64,000 nucleotides of DNA from Nectonema munidae (lineage: Eukaryota > Nematomorpha > Nectonematoida > Nectonematidae), in contig JAUIRK010000902.1 of NCBI GenBank assembly GCA_030549495.1, positions 189,001 through 253,000 on the forward strand. Reading direction: 5' to 3'. Position numbers and translations under genes: made by a program. Of the stretch, positions 26,501 to 41,500 are shown one piece after another (positions within the stretch are counted from its first letter, which is position 1; each line of letters begins with the position of its first letter). The notes beneath the pieces were generated by a model. The model was not told where the DNA came from. It saw only the letters and a list, made by a program, of their open reading frames with translations, and made no database searches.

Positions 26501-29500
26501 TTATTTTTTTTCATCATGTCTTCCTATTCATCGATCATGTATGACAATTTTTAATGTTGGTAAACCTTTAGTTGTCAGTTTCACTGTCGTTATATACAGG
26601 GCATATTTACCATTACAGTGCTTGGCAAGATACATAAAAATCCTTCAAATCATGAAGACCTAAAAACTTTTGGCAGTTCGATTAAGTTTTTAGAAATCCA
26701 TATTTTTATAACTTAAAACTTAAGTTGACCAATTAAAGCCACAACAAAAGAACAGAATTAGAAACTATAATTTCCACTATAACTTACATCAAATATACTT
26801 TAATTATTTTACATTCTGATGCCTTTATGTGTGTGTAAATTTTTTATATCTAATTTTTAAATAAAAATTTTATTTTTATTATGAAAAAATTATCAAAAAA
26901 TTTGTTAAATTATTATGAAAAAAATACAAAGCGGAAATAAACTCGTTGTAACGTACATCTCTACAGTTTTTGATTATCTCATAACTCAGAAATTCAATAC
27001 TTAGAGCATAATATCCTATAACCTAAATTAGTAAAACTTAATCTCATAACGTGCGGATATTGTCTGAAATTTGTCACACTCCATGCATGTCTCTTCTCCC
27101 CAATTTATTCTGATAGTACTATGTGTACGCTAGTGTGTCCACTTTAAGGTCTTTTTTCATTCCCCGGGGAACGAGGACCTCGTAATTTTTGAAAAATTTC
27201 CCCGGGGATTCCCCGGGAAAGAAAAAGCGATTTTTCACAATAAAAAAACTCCTATAAAATGAAAAAATATAAAGTATTCTGAAAGTTTTTTATTAGTTCA
27301 AAAGTTGAATAAAATTATTTTTAAAAAATTTAAAAAAATATTCATGTTTTGAAAAAATATCTAAGAAATACTAGGGCGTTCAATGTTTCATCGTTCAACT
27401 GGTTTCCTATTTTCGTAGAAAAATATCTCATTGATGAAAACACTCGTTCGGAGTCTACAGATGTTGGTTTTATGCTTTTTAAATTCTTGAACAAATTTTC
27501 CAAAACTTCGGGCCTTCTTTTTGTTTCCAAATAATAGTCAAACGTTTTTTTCATTATTTTATTTCTGGTTTAATACAACTTTTTGTTTTATCAAAAAATA
27601 TAGATTTAAAAATTTGATTTGACTTAAAATTATAAAATTAGCCTAAAATTTTCATCAAACAGTTCAGCACAGAAGCAAATCGAAAAACTCAAAACTCCTC
27701 GGGGAGTCGAGGAATGAGTTTCGAGGACGAGGAGTAAAAATTTCAGAAATTCCCCAGGGAATAGGCGATGAGGATCTCCGGGGTGGACACCCTAGTGTAC
27801 GCACGCTTCAACTAAATTCAAACAGAAAGTCTCCATTAAAGCCAAAAATGCTTTAATGGCTCTTAAAGGCACAATAACGATTAGACAAGCATTAAACATG
27901 ACATAATCTGAGTTTTTGCAACAAAAATATTACTATTCATTATAAAAATAATGGGAAACTATTGATAAATATATATTATTAATATTTGATAATATAGGTA
28001 ATAATGCCACGTAAAAATTTAAATGTTGAAATTTCTTTATTTTGGAGTCTATGTTTTAAAGTTTGAATTTCTTTCGCTTTTTTACTTGTAGTCTCTCTTT
28101 CGCCTGATAAATAAGCAGTCTACTTAGTTCTTTGCATAGTTTCTTCCTGTTGAATGCTTCTTAAAAACCGCCATAACGAAGGATGTGGGGATTCATATAG
28201 TGTATGAATTGCTCGGTGCCATCCTTCAAGCTTGTTCGTGGTTCTTGGTAAACAATCAGTCGACCTTTGTTCAACACTCCATATCATTGGTGAAAATAAA
28301 GACGGTTTTCTTCTTCTTCCTGTTCTTTGGGGCCTTCCAATGTATGTATCTTCAAAATAACAGTTAATTCTTCCATCTTTTGCTCTATTTGAAGATCTTC
28401 ATTTGTATCCAACAATTCTTAAATACTAGGGTTATTTCATCTGGGAGTAGAAATGCTAATGCAGCAAGTAATTTACAATAATAGCCGATAGTTCGCATCA
28501 TTTACATAACTACTTGTTAGACCAATACTTTGAATTTTCCTCCAAATTGGATGTGAAAGATGGAAGAAACATCCTAGAATTTCTACATTTTCAAAGACAT
28601 ATTTGAAATCACCCATAACTGGTTTCTCAAAATCAGTGGTAATTGTCCTTGGCTGTTGTAAGTCTGGGCACTTTTGTTTCAAGATACGAAAAGCTTTTTT
28701 ATAAGTTTCCTTTGTTTTATTTGTGAGCAAACATGCCAATAGATATTCAATTTTAATAGTTTCGATCGTGTATAGTTGATAAAATAATTGTAGTACCATT
28801 TTGAGTGTATCGTCACACATCCAGTGTGCAGCAGTTGCGAGTATATCTAGCATAGATTTACTTTTGAATATTAGTTATTTCATTGGAATCACATTCATTA
28901 AAAAGTAGAAAACTTTGTTTAGCATTCCCTATTGTAATTGTTTTAAAATCTTCTGGTAAGTTTATCTCTCTAAGTGATTTCTCTTCGGGAAAGTAGCCTT
29001 CTATTTTTTGTCTTTTTCGTTGGATGCATTTCGTAAAGGCTTTCCTTTTTGGCATGCAAGTCGAAGTTTCACAATCAATATTTTGCCTAATGTTAGCAAT
29101 GATTTACGTGGTGATGCAGAAGCTTGTTCTCTTAACATACTTAAGATAATCTTAGCTTTTTCCTGTGGTATATCGGGTGCATGTGAATGCTTTTTGCATA
29201 AAACCACTTCACTATTAACACAATAATAATCAATCGCAGTTGTTGCAGTTCCTTTACAGATTTTAGCGACGCATCTCCAATTTTGCGTTTCGTTACTGTT
29301 TGTATTCCTACGGTACACATATCCCTTGTGACTTATTTGATATCATCCTTTTTGCAATTTTATCACTTTCATGTTGATGGGCTGTTCATTCCAAGGACAC
29401 TTAAAAGAAAATCCAAATCTCTTGATGATTGTTATCAAACTGAAACAAATATTGTACAAAATTTTAGAACAATAGATATATCCTATTCAATATAAGAATT

Positions 29501-32500
29501 GCTTTGAGAAGAAGAGAAAACTGAAAGCTGGAGCTTTTATACAATAAAAATTGTGATAAAGCGATAAAGTGATTTATGTACAAAAAGGGTGATATATATA
29601 ATACTCTAAAATTTGCATTGCAATAGAAGCAATGAATGATAAAGAAAAAGTCATATTATTCAGTATTCAAATATAACGTGAGTTTGAACACTGAAAAACA
29701 GCAAGAAGAAAAAGGTGTGCTGTGGTGGTGAGACATTCAAATGATGTCATCTGAAAGATTGTAAACAGCAAAAGGAAAATCGTGTGTGCTCTGGTGAGAC
29801 TTTCAAATGATGTTATCTCAAAGATTGTAAACAGAAAAAAGAAAATCAGGTGTGCTGTGGTGAGACTTTCAAATTATGTTATCTCAAAGATTGTAAACAG
29901 CAAAAAGAAAAAGGTATGCTGTGGTGAGACTTTCAAATGATGTAATTTGAATATTACAAGAATAATGGGAAATTGGTGTTTTGGTACACTATTTTAAAGC
30001 CTGCTATTTTTGAATTAGCTATTTTGGTATACTAGCTATTATGGAACTAGATATTTTGTATACTAGCTATTGTGGCACTAGCAATTTTGGTATACTAGCT
30101 ATTTTGGAACTAGCTCTTTTGGACCAGCTATTTTAGAACTAGCTATTTTGGGACTAGCTATTTTCGGTTTCACCCCTTTAAGCATTTAAAAACACTCGTA
30201 ACAACATTGCCTATATAATAAAAAGAAAAAAACTCAACCATTACACAAAATTATTATACACAAGCAATGCTAACTCTAAAATCTGGTGGAACACAATCAA
30301 AGGTATTAAGCCCTCTTTCAAAATATGAATTTTACATCAATAATATCAACATTGTTGACCAAGGCAAACCTACCACAGGTAACTTAACGTTATATAATAT
30401 TTTCAACAGCCACTTCTTCTGCTCAACCCCTTCTCAAAGTCACATTTCTCAAACAAACTATACTTACGAATATTTTATCTAGCATATATACAAATGATGA
30501 ATTTTTTTTCCAACATAATAATTTTACTGTAGTTTCTGACAATATTCAACTTGCAAAGAAAAATTCTTTTCCACTATAACCCCTACCCATGAACATCCTC
30601 AGACTTATCCTCATTCCTATCAATTATTCGTACTCACTTCTTTAACATCACTCTTATTCACTCATAATAAAAATATGAACTATATGGAACTTAACATTTT
30701 TAAAACTAAAGGCATTGGATTTTCATCTAAACTTAGATAGAGCTGATTTCTTAAATCCATTTTCCCCTACTTTGATCTTAATTTTAGTTTTCTTGGCTTT
30801 GAATATTAGTCATCATTAAAAGTTCATCAATACTTCTCCAAACTGAAAATAGATCTAATCTATTTCTTTCAATAATAAAGAAGCATTTTAAATACCTCGA
30901 ATATAAAGACAAACTCAAGTCATCTTACACATATTCTCAACAACTTTAACTATTGCATCGAAACTTATTACCCTCTACTTCCCTGATTTACTTAAGTTTG
31001 AGGCAATTAACAAAAATTGTATCAAATTTAGACATCATGCAACAATATGTCACTTCACTGCTGGCAATATACTTTCTGGGAATCAATTTTTCAAAAACAA
31101 TTCCTAATCAAAGTTTATAAAGACCTTTATCTTAATCCCAACAAAACTCTGACCATAAACAAATTTCATAATATTCCAAATATACGTACTAAAAATTTCA
31201 CCTTCAAGAAAAGATATACTTCATTTTCTTCAATTGAAAAGAGATTTGTTCCCAATCTAATTAATTCCTTGATCTTTCATTACGTTTTACTACTTGGAAA
31301 GAATCATTATATAATCAATCGCCTTACTGCATATTTCTACTCTTTAATTTTTACACTACAGAATAGGAAGTATACTACATTGTAATATTATTGCCTTTTG
31401 TTAACCATAACACTTTCAGGCACAATAGAACAGCAGTGTCCCAAAAATCCTCTGCTTAAGCTAAATAAAACCCATTGAGAAAGAAAGCAGACGATAGAAA
31501 ATCAACCAATGCCTATAAAGGCTTATTAAATTATTATTATAAGGTATTAAATTGTATACCATTTTCACATTAAATTCGTCCTTTTTTACTTTAAATTCAT
31601 CCTTTTTCACGTTGAATTCGTCCTTTTTCACGTTGAATTGATCTTTATATTATTTCAATTAATTTTTTTATTTCAAATTAGTATGCTAATTAAAAATTCT
31701 TTTTGTGAAAAATAAAAATAAGAAAATTGTAAAATAAAAAATAACAAACTTTGATAATAATAATTATTCCAGACAAGTTTTGTTTAATTTACTGTGCAAG
31801 CAAATTTAATTCAATGATGCTTAGTTGGGAAAATAATTATTTTGAATGTTTTTTCAAATTTTCATATAAGTAAAAAACTAAATTTAAAGACAGTTTATAA
31901 TAAACTTTTATAGGCGTTTTTAACAACAAAAAGAAGAATTAAAAAATAGGTTATTTTGACTATAAGCAAAAGGGGGTGGGTTGGGGGTGTCGGGGGTTAA
32001 TAAAAAAGGAAAGTGGTATCAAAGAGAAATCTAATCAAGGTATAATCATTTTTTATCTATAATAACTGAAACTTTTCTAGATTTCGAGAATATAAAAAAA
32101 TTTGCTAAAAATTTATGAATTTTAATGAAAGATTTATTATAATAGATTCTTAGTTAAATGAACACACAAAACAATATTTTATTAAAAAGTGAAATTGACG
32201 TTTATACGATTTTCGTTGTGACAACTTCGACAGTCTCTCAAAGGTTCCAGCAGTAGTCTGATCATGTGTCATCCCATTTGCTTGATACCTCTCTTCCATT
32301 GTTTTGATGTCTTGATGGAATCTCTCTGTCTCACTGTAATCAAAGATTAAGGAAATCTGTCGAGGTGGAAACAAGAAATGAATTAATGTCAATTTGCCCT
32401 ATTTTCGTATGAGAAGCATCTTAGGATTGTGTAATTATCAGTTTGGATTTAAAAGTTTGTCACTACATCTGTGAAGGAACCAAATTTAACTCAACCCTTA

Positions 32501-35500
32501 TATGATTAGTGAAGTCAGAATCCCTCATGAGTCGAATCTGAGGTCCATCGAAGATGACCTTTAGTTTCGATGGAAAGACTGAAATTGTGATATTATTGAA
32601 AACCCCATCTTTGTCAACTTAAAAACTTCATGAGTATTATGGAATGGAGGGAAGATGATTTATCCTGGAAAGGTCATTGATGAGTTTGGATTCGAGATTT
32701 CGTTGGCATCTCTTCTCCAGTGTGGTTTTTGTCTCTATCCCACAAACAAAGAAAGCAGGGATATGTGTACCCATTTGTGACAACAGAAAATTAATTTTAA
32801 GTAAAATAGATTTATGAGTGTTGAATTAGTTTTAAGAAAAATTATATATATTTTCATCTTGGTAGAATGGAATTGGTAAGAGCAAATTATTGATTATGAA
32901 AAGTAAATTTAGATTGATTTCGAGCTATCTATAAAGAGACCAATTGTGGTATATGACGAGATCCCCATGAGTAAGAAGTGAGAAACTATTAAAAAGAAAT
33001 CATTTTTTAGAAAAGAAACAACAATGCTTTTGTCCTATAGTATGTTATTTGTGCAAATCAAGAATGTTTTTTCTGGAGTCGTGATGAAGAACTTCAGATT
33101 TTACAAACAAAGGTCTCGACTAGGTATAAGTTCAGATTGTTGAAAAGTGGGATTTGGGGTTATAGTCACTACACTATCACCCTTGATATTGAAAGATCAG
33201 CTGGAATCTCTTCGGTTCATCGATTTCAGGAGATGGTGAAAACAGAAGTTCAGAGTGGAAAGGACGGATAGCAGAATCAGGTCATAGATTTGTTTGTGTT
33301 GTTAAACCCCGTATATCATTGATACAGAAGTAAGTCATCAAAATGATTTTGTCTCTCCACACCATTGGTAACAAACTTAACTTCATTACCATTGGTCCAA
33401 CCGGGAGATTTCTACACAGGTTTGAAATATGTGGGGCAAGATTATCTTGGTCACTAGTTTATATCGAAGTATGTTTGTAGCCCTCTTGACAAAGTCTGTA
33501 ATATTCCTCTTTGTTGTGCATCATATACTGTCCACAGATGTAACAAAAGACATCCGTTCATATCTAAACGTCTTTTAGAAGAACTCATTTTTCTCTGGAA
33601 CTCATTTTCAATCTGGAATAAAAAGGAAAAGAATTAAAAGAAAATTCTTAAATATGTTTTAAAAACATACATACATAATAATTATTATGTATTTTCTGAT
33701 ATTATTATTTATGCTTCTATATTGAAGTATTTCAGGGAGAATTTTAGCAGTTTAGGTTATTTGAGGCTATCAGTATTTCTAAACTAGAGCAATCAGACAA
33801 AAAATGTTATATTCTAATACGATTCAAAAAAAAAATTAGATGTTGAAAAAAAATAAAAATTGTGAATTAATTTTTGAAAATTAATTTTGTTTCAAAATTA
33901 AATTATCTTTTTTATTGTTCCCTAATTTAAATTAACAGAATACATTGTTATTTGGATTTTCTCTTCATTTTAAGTTTGATGGTTATCTATCAATTAAAAA
34001 GATTTATACTGTTTTTGCTGCATCAAGGCCCCATACATTTTTCTATTTGATTTGAAATCGAATGTTAAAAAACCCCGCCATGTAAATTGAGGCACAAACA
34101 CATTATTTTAGCGTAATGAAATATTTTTATGCTTTTAAGGAAGCTTTAAAAATTTTGTTAACTCTGCTATATTTATGAATTAAAAAAATTTATTTTTGAA
34201 GTGTAATTGTTTAACGAATTATTACATTTTAAAAATATTATATTACTAAGCTTTTAAAAGTGAGGGACATTTAAAATGGATAGCAACTTTAGATAGTATT
34301 GAGTAGTATCATACTAAAAAAATAAGGACATAAAGCAACTCGATAATAACAATTCAAAAATAATTTACTATAAAAACAAAATTATTCTAAAAAGTCGGTT
34401 TGCGGAGATGGAGCCGGAGATTTTGAGAAGACAAAATTCGTAGATGGTTTTTAAAAGAAGTTAGAAGTTTAGCAAGATATTAGAATATAAATGAACACAT
34501 ACTAATGTATACTTGAAGTCGGAGTTTTGTAAGTGCTTCAAGCGGGGGTCAGGTGTGTTAACCCATATTAACCCAAGTGATGAAAAAAGATATATAACAA
34601 GTCAAAAATTTGTATACAACCTTTCAATTATTAAATAAAAAAAACATTCAAAAATAAATTTGAAAAAAAAACTATTTTTAATATTTTTTATAAGTCTACA
34701 TATGTAGACATTGGGAATAAATGATATCAAAAATTAATTCATTGGAAACAATCATTTAATTGGAGAGTTGCATGTGCAACATTGAATTCGAGAACTTTTT
34801 TTGCAAACTACACATTTTCTTGGCGTTATAGAAATAGGTCTATGGTTGACATTATCTTTTATTACTGGATTTGAGATCAAACAATTTGGTTCAGATCTTG
34901 ATTCGACATTTATTGAGCTTTCACGTTTCAAAAAACATTCTACAAGAGCTATTCTGAAATCTTTTTGTCGTATGTTTGTAGAATGTATAAGAGAAAAAAA
35001 ATTCCAAGTATAAACAGGAGAAATATTAATTGCATTAATAATCAAGTTCCAATACCATTTTTTGCCAAATATGCTTGGCCGAAAGTCAGCAAGAGCTCTA
35101 TCCATAATATCTACACCACCCATTCCAAAATTAGATGCCTTTACAATATGCGAAAAAGGAACTAAAACGATATTTTTCCTTTTACTCTTCCTAGGCAGAA
35201 CTCCTTTAACATTGTTACAAAGAGTAATTACCCAATTATCATGCCATTTAACAACTCCATCTGGTCTAAAGTCAAAAGATCCTCTTTCGAGTTTTTTCAT
35301 TTCTTTGGTGTAAATTAATGGACATTTATTTCAACAAATCATATGAACCAAAAAAATTATCCATACAAATATGATGATTAGAAGGAGTTTTACATACTTT
35401 TAGTAAAGAGTTTACAACTCTAATACTCGCAGCGATCCAATTACATTATCAATTTTCCTTCATATATTTCAACACAGTAAGGTAAACCTTGGAAAGCGTC

Positions 35501-38500
35501 TATATTTTATAGCCAAATCTGATGGACTTTGATTTGATGAACTGTTTGCAAGAGTGTCTTATTACTTCTGAATCTATGCAAGCAAAAATTAATTAGCGAA
35601 ATCCTCGAGTACTTATATAATTTATTTTGCAGGTGTAGGGGCGTGTGTGTAAAAAATTTTTGCTCATGTAGGACTCTAGTGTGTATTCATGCCGAGCATG
35701 TTTTTACGCATGCTGATTCATAAAAAATTTCTTCTTATAGCATGCTTTCAGGAATATTCAGATCTATATTTCAACTTATGTGTTTACTTTTACAATAAAT
35801 TCACTTTTGTTATACAATTTTATTTTGCCCTCTCTCCGTATCGGAGTGCATTTAATTTTATCTTCCTTTAATTTCAACCTCTATTCAAAATTAATTTCTC
35901 AATTAAATATCTTTTTCATAGTATTTAAAAGACTTGTTTGTCTTGTGAGTAAATCTTCCCCATTAGTTTTCTTGTTTTAAAGCTAAGTCTTAAAATGGAT
36001 TTTTAAAATCTATGTTTTTCTATTAATTTCCACTTCATTGCTATAATAATGCAAATCTGAGCTATATTTGGTCAGACGCAATGTAGCCAGTAATTTGAAC
36101 AAGAGCCCATACATTTTTCAGCAGGGTATATATTTTTATAGCACATAACTATATAAGAACTCTATAATTTAAAGCTTAAAAGATTTATCCCTTACTGTAA
36201 CCAGGCGTGTCGATAAGGGGAGAAGGGGCGAGCTTTACCAGCTGTGATTTTTTTTCCCCAATGTAAATTTAATACCCAATTTATGAAAAATACCCTTATT
36301 ATATTTGCTAAATATAATTTAAACCATCAAGTTTTTATTCCAGAAATCAAATATATACCAATTTTATTATTAGATATTCGTTTTATTGTATTTTTTTTTA
36401 TCATTATTGCTTTGAATAGTTGACAATATTTTCACAATTTCCTTAAAATTTTTCTTAATAAAACTTAGTACATATAATTTCATTTTCATGTAATTTATAG
36501 CCTATAACTTAGGGAATAGAATAGCTAATTTATGTAAATTTAAGGTTTGTAGCATATTTTCTTCCAAAAATTTTAAACCTTCGATTTCTATTTAAGAGGA
36601 GCAAATTTAAATCACAGGCTACATACCTGTCAATTCATAGACCCAAATCCTAAACATATTTCCAAACAATTTATTTTACTAACTGAATATATGTTTAGCA
36701 GTGGTGTATCCTAAGCTTGAAAGTAAGACGTTTTTGGAGACAGTTTTCCGGGGCAAACCGCATATTTAATTGACACTTGCAGATATTTTAAAACCTGGGA
36801 AAACTGATTCCAGAAATGAAACTATCATGGTGGTTGATTTGGTATAAAAACATATTTCACGTAAAATTAAAGAGAATATTTTTAGAGATAGTAAACCGCA
36901 AATTTGATTGACACTGACAGATATTTAAAATCTCTAAATGCGAAAACTGAGTCCAGAAATGAAAACAGTATGGCTGATTTTGTATAAAAACATATATTTC
37001 ATGTTAAATTTGAATGAATATTTTATTAGATACATTTCTCATCAAATTTTGCTTGACATTTTCTAAAAAGTAGCTATGATTATTGAAAAAAATTAAATAT
37101 ATAAAGTGTTATCAGTTCAAAACTGTATATAATTATAAATTTTCAAGGGGGTCTAATATAAACCCTAAGTTATAAGGTTAAATAGAGATAATTTTAAAAT
37201 TTTGTTGATTCACAGTTTTTGACATGAGAGGGACATTCAACTTTCATGGAAATGGTACCAAACGATGTAGCTAACAATTTTAAGAAATGTCACAAAATTT
37301 GGAATATATAAGCCAATTTTGCACTACGTTGAAGTCTTCTACACATATATATTTAATGGAAGCTTTTCTGATTACTTTGAAACTAGAAATCGATAAAATA
37401 GTAACAAATTTCAGAGTTGGCTTATTTCTTCAACAAGCATTTTGAAACGGCATTAAAAAGTTATTCACTGAATTCTTCAAGGCTCTCTTCTAGTTTCTGA
37501 TTTGAATTTATATGTATGAATGACGTTCTTTTGGCCGTCAGAAATCTTAAAACCAGTAATGTACAAGATTCATTAAGAATATACATAAATCACACTCGTA
37601 AGTGATAGAATTGCTCTACCACTTTACCATGGCTTCAACCCAATCTTACTTTCCTTCTTCTTTCAAACAAACCAATGTGCCATAAAAAGAAAGGTAATTC
37701 TATTACAAAAACAAACAGGTCATGAATTAATAGGTTATCTAAAATTTTTGAAAAAATCATGTATAAACAACTTGTTGTGTATCTTGAAAACAACAATTTG
37801 CTATCACAAAATCAGTTTGTATTCAGGAAGCTTCACTCAACTAAGCATTATCATAGTGTGCTTATCGATAGAATAACTAGGAATCTCGAGAAAAAAGAGG
37901 ATAGTATCTGCATTTTTTGGATCTTAGTCACACATTTGACAGCGTTTCAATTGGTTTGTTATTGAACAATTATCACAATATGGATTACCTAGTCTAGTTC
38001 TTTGCCTCCTATTTTTCTAATCGTGAGCAATCTGTCTTTATCAAAGATTCAAAATCATCTGAACTTCTTATAGCATCGAGTGTTCCACAGGATTCAATCC
38101 TCGGTCCGCTGCTCTTCAACTTTTATGTTAATGATATATTTTCGTTCAATTCTTATAATCTTTGGGGCGTGATTAAGGTTGGTTAGATACTGGGTTTCGA
38201 TAACTCAAGGTCTTGGATTCGATCCCTAATCAAGCCTACTTTCCTAGTTCGATACAAACGGCGCAATTGTGCCTTCTCGATGTAAACACCCCACAGTACC
38301 TTTACCTTTATATTGAAATGTTAATGTTTGCAGATGAGATCTCAATTATCATATCGATACCTGAAGCCTTATCAAAAGACAACGACAATAATTTCGGACT
38401 TTATATCTCATAATTTAAGCTTAGTATATGTTTGGAATGATTTAAATCATCTTAAAATTAATAAAAAAGAAAATTATTGAACTATTTTATCGCTCCTCTT

Positions 38501-41500
38501 GTTGTTGAAAAAGTGAATGAGTTCAATTTATTAGGTTTGACTCAGGGGAGCACATGGGGGAGAGTTGGGGGCTAATCCTACCATATTTGACGTATAGCAT
38601 ATGCAACTGAGTGCATCAAAATACACAAAAACTATTTAAAGTTAAAAAAAAACATGCCATTTGTCAACGAAAAAATACAGTGAAACTAATTGACATTTTA
38701 TAACATATGGTTTACTCCAATTGGTTGCTATTTATCTGAAACAAGCTAGAAGATTTAGATTCAACTACTTCTTGACATATATATTCCTTTTATACCTCAT
38801 GACAGAATAAAACTTTACACCTCCAGTTTTGGCAATAGATAAAATATTTTCAATTTCACTATTCATTAGATAATAATAGAACAATCATAAGAAAAAAGAT
38901 GAATTGATAATAAGAAGAAGAATTTATTTTTATATACATCCATCACAAAGATAAAATAAAGACAAAAACATTAAATTATAAAACAAAATTGGAAAAAAAT
39001 CTTAAAATAAAAATGTGAGATTACAGAAAATAAGCGTGTAAGGATGGCAGAAAAAAAGTTGATAGGAACCGTTGGTATTCTACCAACCAATTAAAAACAA
39101 AAAATTGGAAATAATCAAAAATATTGACAAAATAAGTGAATGGAAACGGAAAATTGAGAAAGAGTGAAAATGTGTGATGAATAAAATCAGAAAAAATAAA
39201 CTAATTTATGCATAATGATTATCTGTTATAAAAAAAATGAATGTTTAAAACAACACATCTAATTAAAAAATGAACTAAAAAGCTTTTTCTCCACAATCCT
39301 AAGCGAATCATAGAAGGTAAAAATATGATTGAGATGAGTATTCAAAATTTTGCAAATTCTGAATTTTAGGGAAGTATTGGATTTATGAAGTCTGTATCTT
39401 GGGAGAAAAATAAAAGTCGAATTTCTCAAGGAATCGTTTGGTTTTCATTGTTTATAACGAAAAATAATTCGAATCGCTTTTTTCTGTGCAATAATAATAT
39501 TATTACAGTTCGAGTAACCCAATTTTCAACACCATAGATAACATGGGGTACAAAAAGGGATTTATAAATTATATTTTAATTTTCAAAGAAAGTAAGTTTT
39601 GAAATGTTTACATTTTCCAATAACAGAATTTAGTTTGGCTAAAACATGAAAACGATGCATTTTCCAACAAGGCTTTTTATCAATGACAAGGCCTAAGAAA
39701 TTAAATGATTTAACAAAATGAAAGCCAAATTCATGTATAAAGCTATATTTTTTGAATTTAAAAAAAAGCATCGCTTTACTCTTATCAATGTTAATATTGA
39801 GGCTATTTTGAGAAAACCAATTTAAAATATTTTGAAAATTGTTTTGGTCTATTGAAATTTTAAAAGTAGTCAAAACTGTAATATCATCATCATACATAAC
39901 TAAATCAAATAATGACGTACAGACTTTATGAAGGTCATTTATATAAACAATGAACAAGAGAGGGGCGAGGACTGATCCTTGCGGGACACTAAAATTAACA
40001 GCAAGAAATTTAGACAGAATATAATTGACACACATACACATTGAAATCTATCACTTAAATAGGATCTCATAAACTCACATGCATCAAACCCAATTTTCCG
40101 AAGTTTAAAATCAAAATAGAATGGGAAACAGAGACAAATGCCTTCGACAAATCGAGAAAAAGATAAACAACATAAAATTTTTCATCTAAATTTTTTATTA
40201 TGCTGTCAATAAACAGAATGGAGGAGAGAAGTTGAATGTCCCTTTCTAAATCCAAATTGCTTGGAATAGATAATATTGTGTTGGGAAAGGTATGCATACA
40301 TCCTGTTGTAAAGTAGTTTTTTGAAAATTTTTGATAAAGATGAAATAATTGAAGTAGGCCTATAGTTTGACATCTCATATTTGCTGCCTTTTTGAAAATG
40401 GAAATCACCTTGCAAAACTTAAAAATGTTTGGAAATATGGAAAACTCAAGGCAAGAGTTATATCCTATCAATAATATAGGAGCAATTTTAGAAATAATAT
40501 TTTTGATCAAAGTTATAGAAATTCCAAAAACATCTTGCACAGATGATTTCTTACGACTATTAATAGCAAAGAATATATCCTTTAAATGTGGTCAAATGTA
40601 AAACTATTAATAAGGGTAATCTATATGTTTATTACAGGAATTGTTAATGCAGAAATGTGGATTAAAATAACTAGCAATGCAACTTTCACCCTCTATTACT
40701 TTACCAACAACAAACTTCAATTGAAGAATTATTAGGGAATATATTAAGTTTTTTCCATAGCTGCCTAGAAGAACAAGAATAAAAAGTTTTATAGTAATAC
40801 TTATTTTTCAAAATACTAGTAAATATTTTTATTTTTATCCTATAAATAACTAATTTATTTTTCAAGGTATCATAAGAGTTGTTATTCTTGTATTTTTTTC
40901 AAACGATAAAATAAGCGATCACACACTCAAATTGACTTCAGTAGCCCAGGAGTCATCCAAGAATTATGAGCATTAATATATTTGTGTTTTATCAACTTTT
41001 TTTAATAAGGTACACAATTTGACTTCATTGGTGATAATATTGTTTAAATTTATGAAAAAGAATTGGAATCATCATAGTAAGGGGATAAAATATTATGTAA
41101 GTTTAGAGAATTAAGTTTGGAAGCCAATTTGTAATTTTCAATTTTTTACTAGTGATAGATTTATTTGTTGTCTCAGAAAAATTGGAAAGTAATCTGAGAT
41201 ACAAGAAGCAAGAACATGACTACGAAATTGGGTAAAATTTGACTAACAAAAAAGTTATCTATTAGAGTTTGAGATTGAGGACGAGTAGGTTTAGTTATGT
41301 GTATCGTTTTAACCTATTATGGAAAGAAGTTACCCTTAAATTTATTTAAATCAATACTTATAGTGTTTTTACAGTCAAATTGACCTTTCCTTTTTGTAAA
41401 ATACAAAACTGTTTTTCGTGTGTTCACGATTCGCTTATTTTATACAATAACTTTTGTTTTAAATTTCAACGCCTTTTTTCTTTTTTTCAACATTTTGCAT

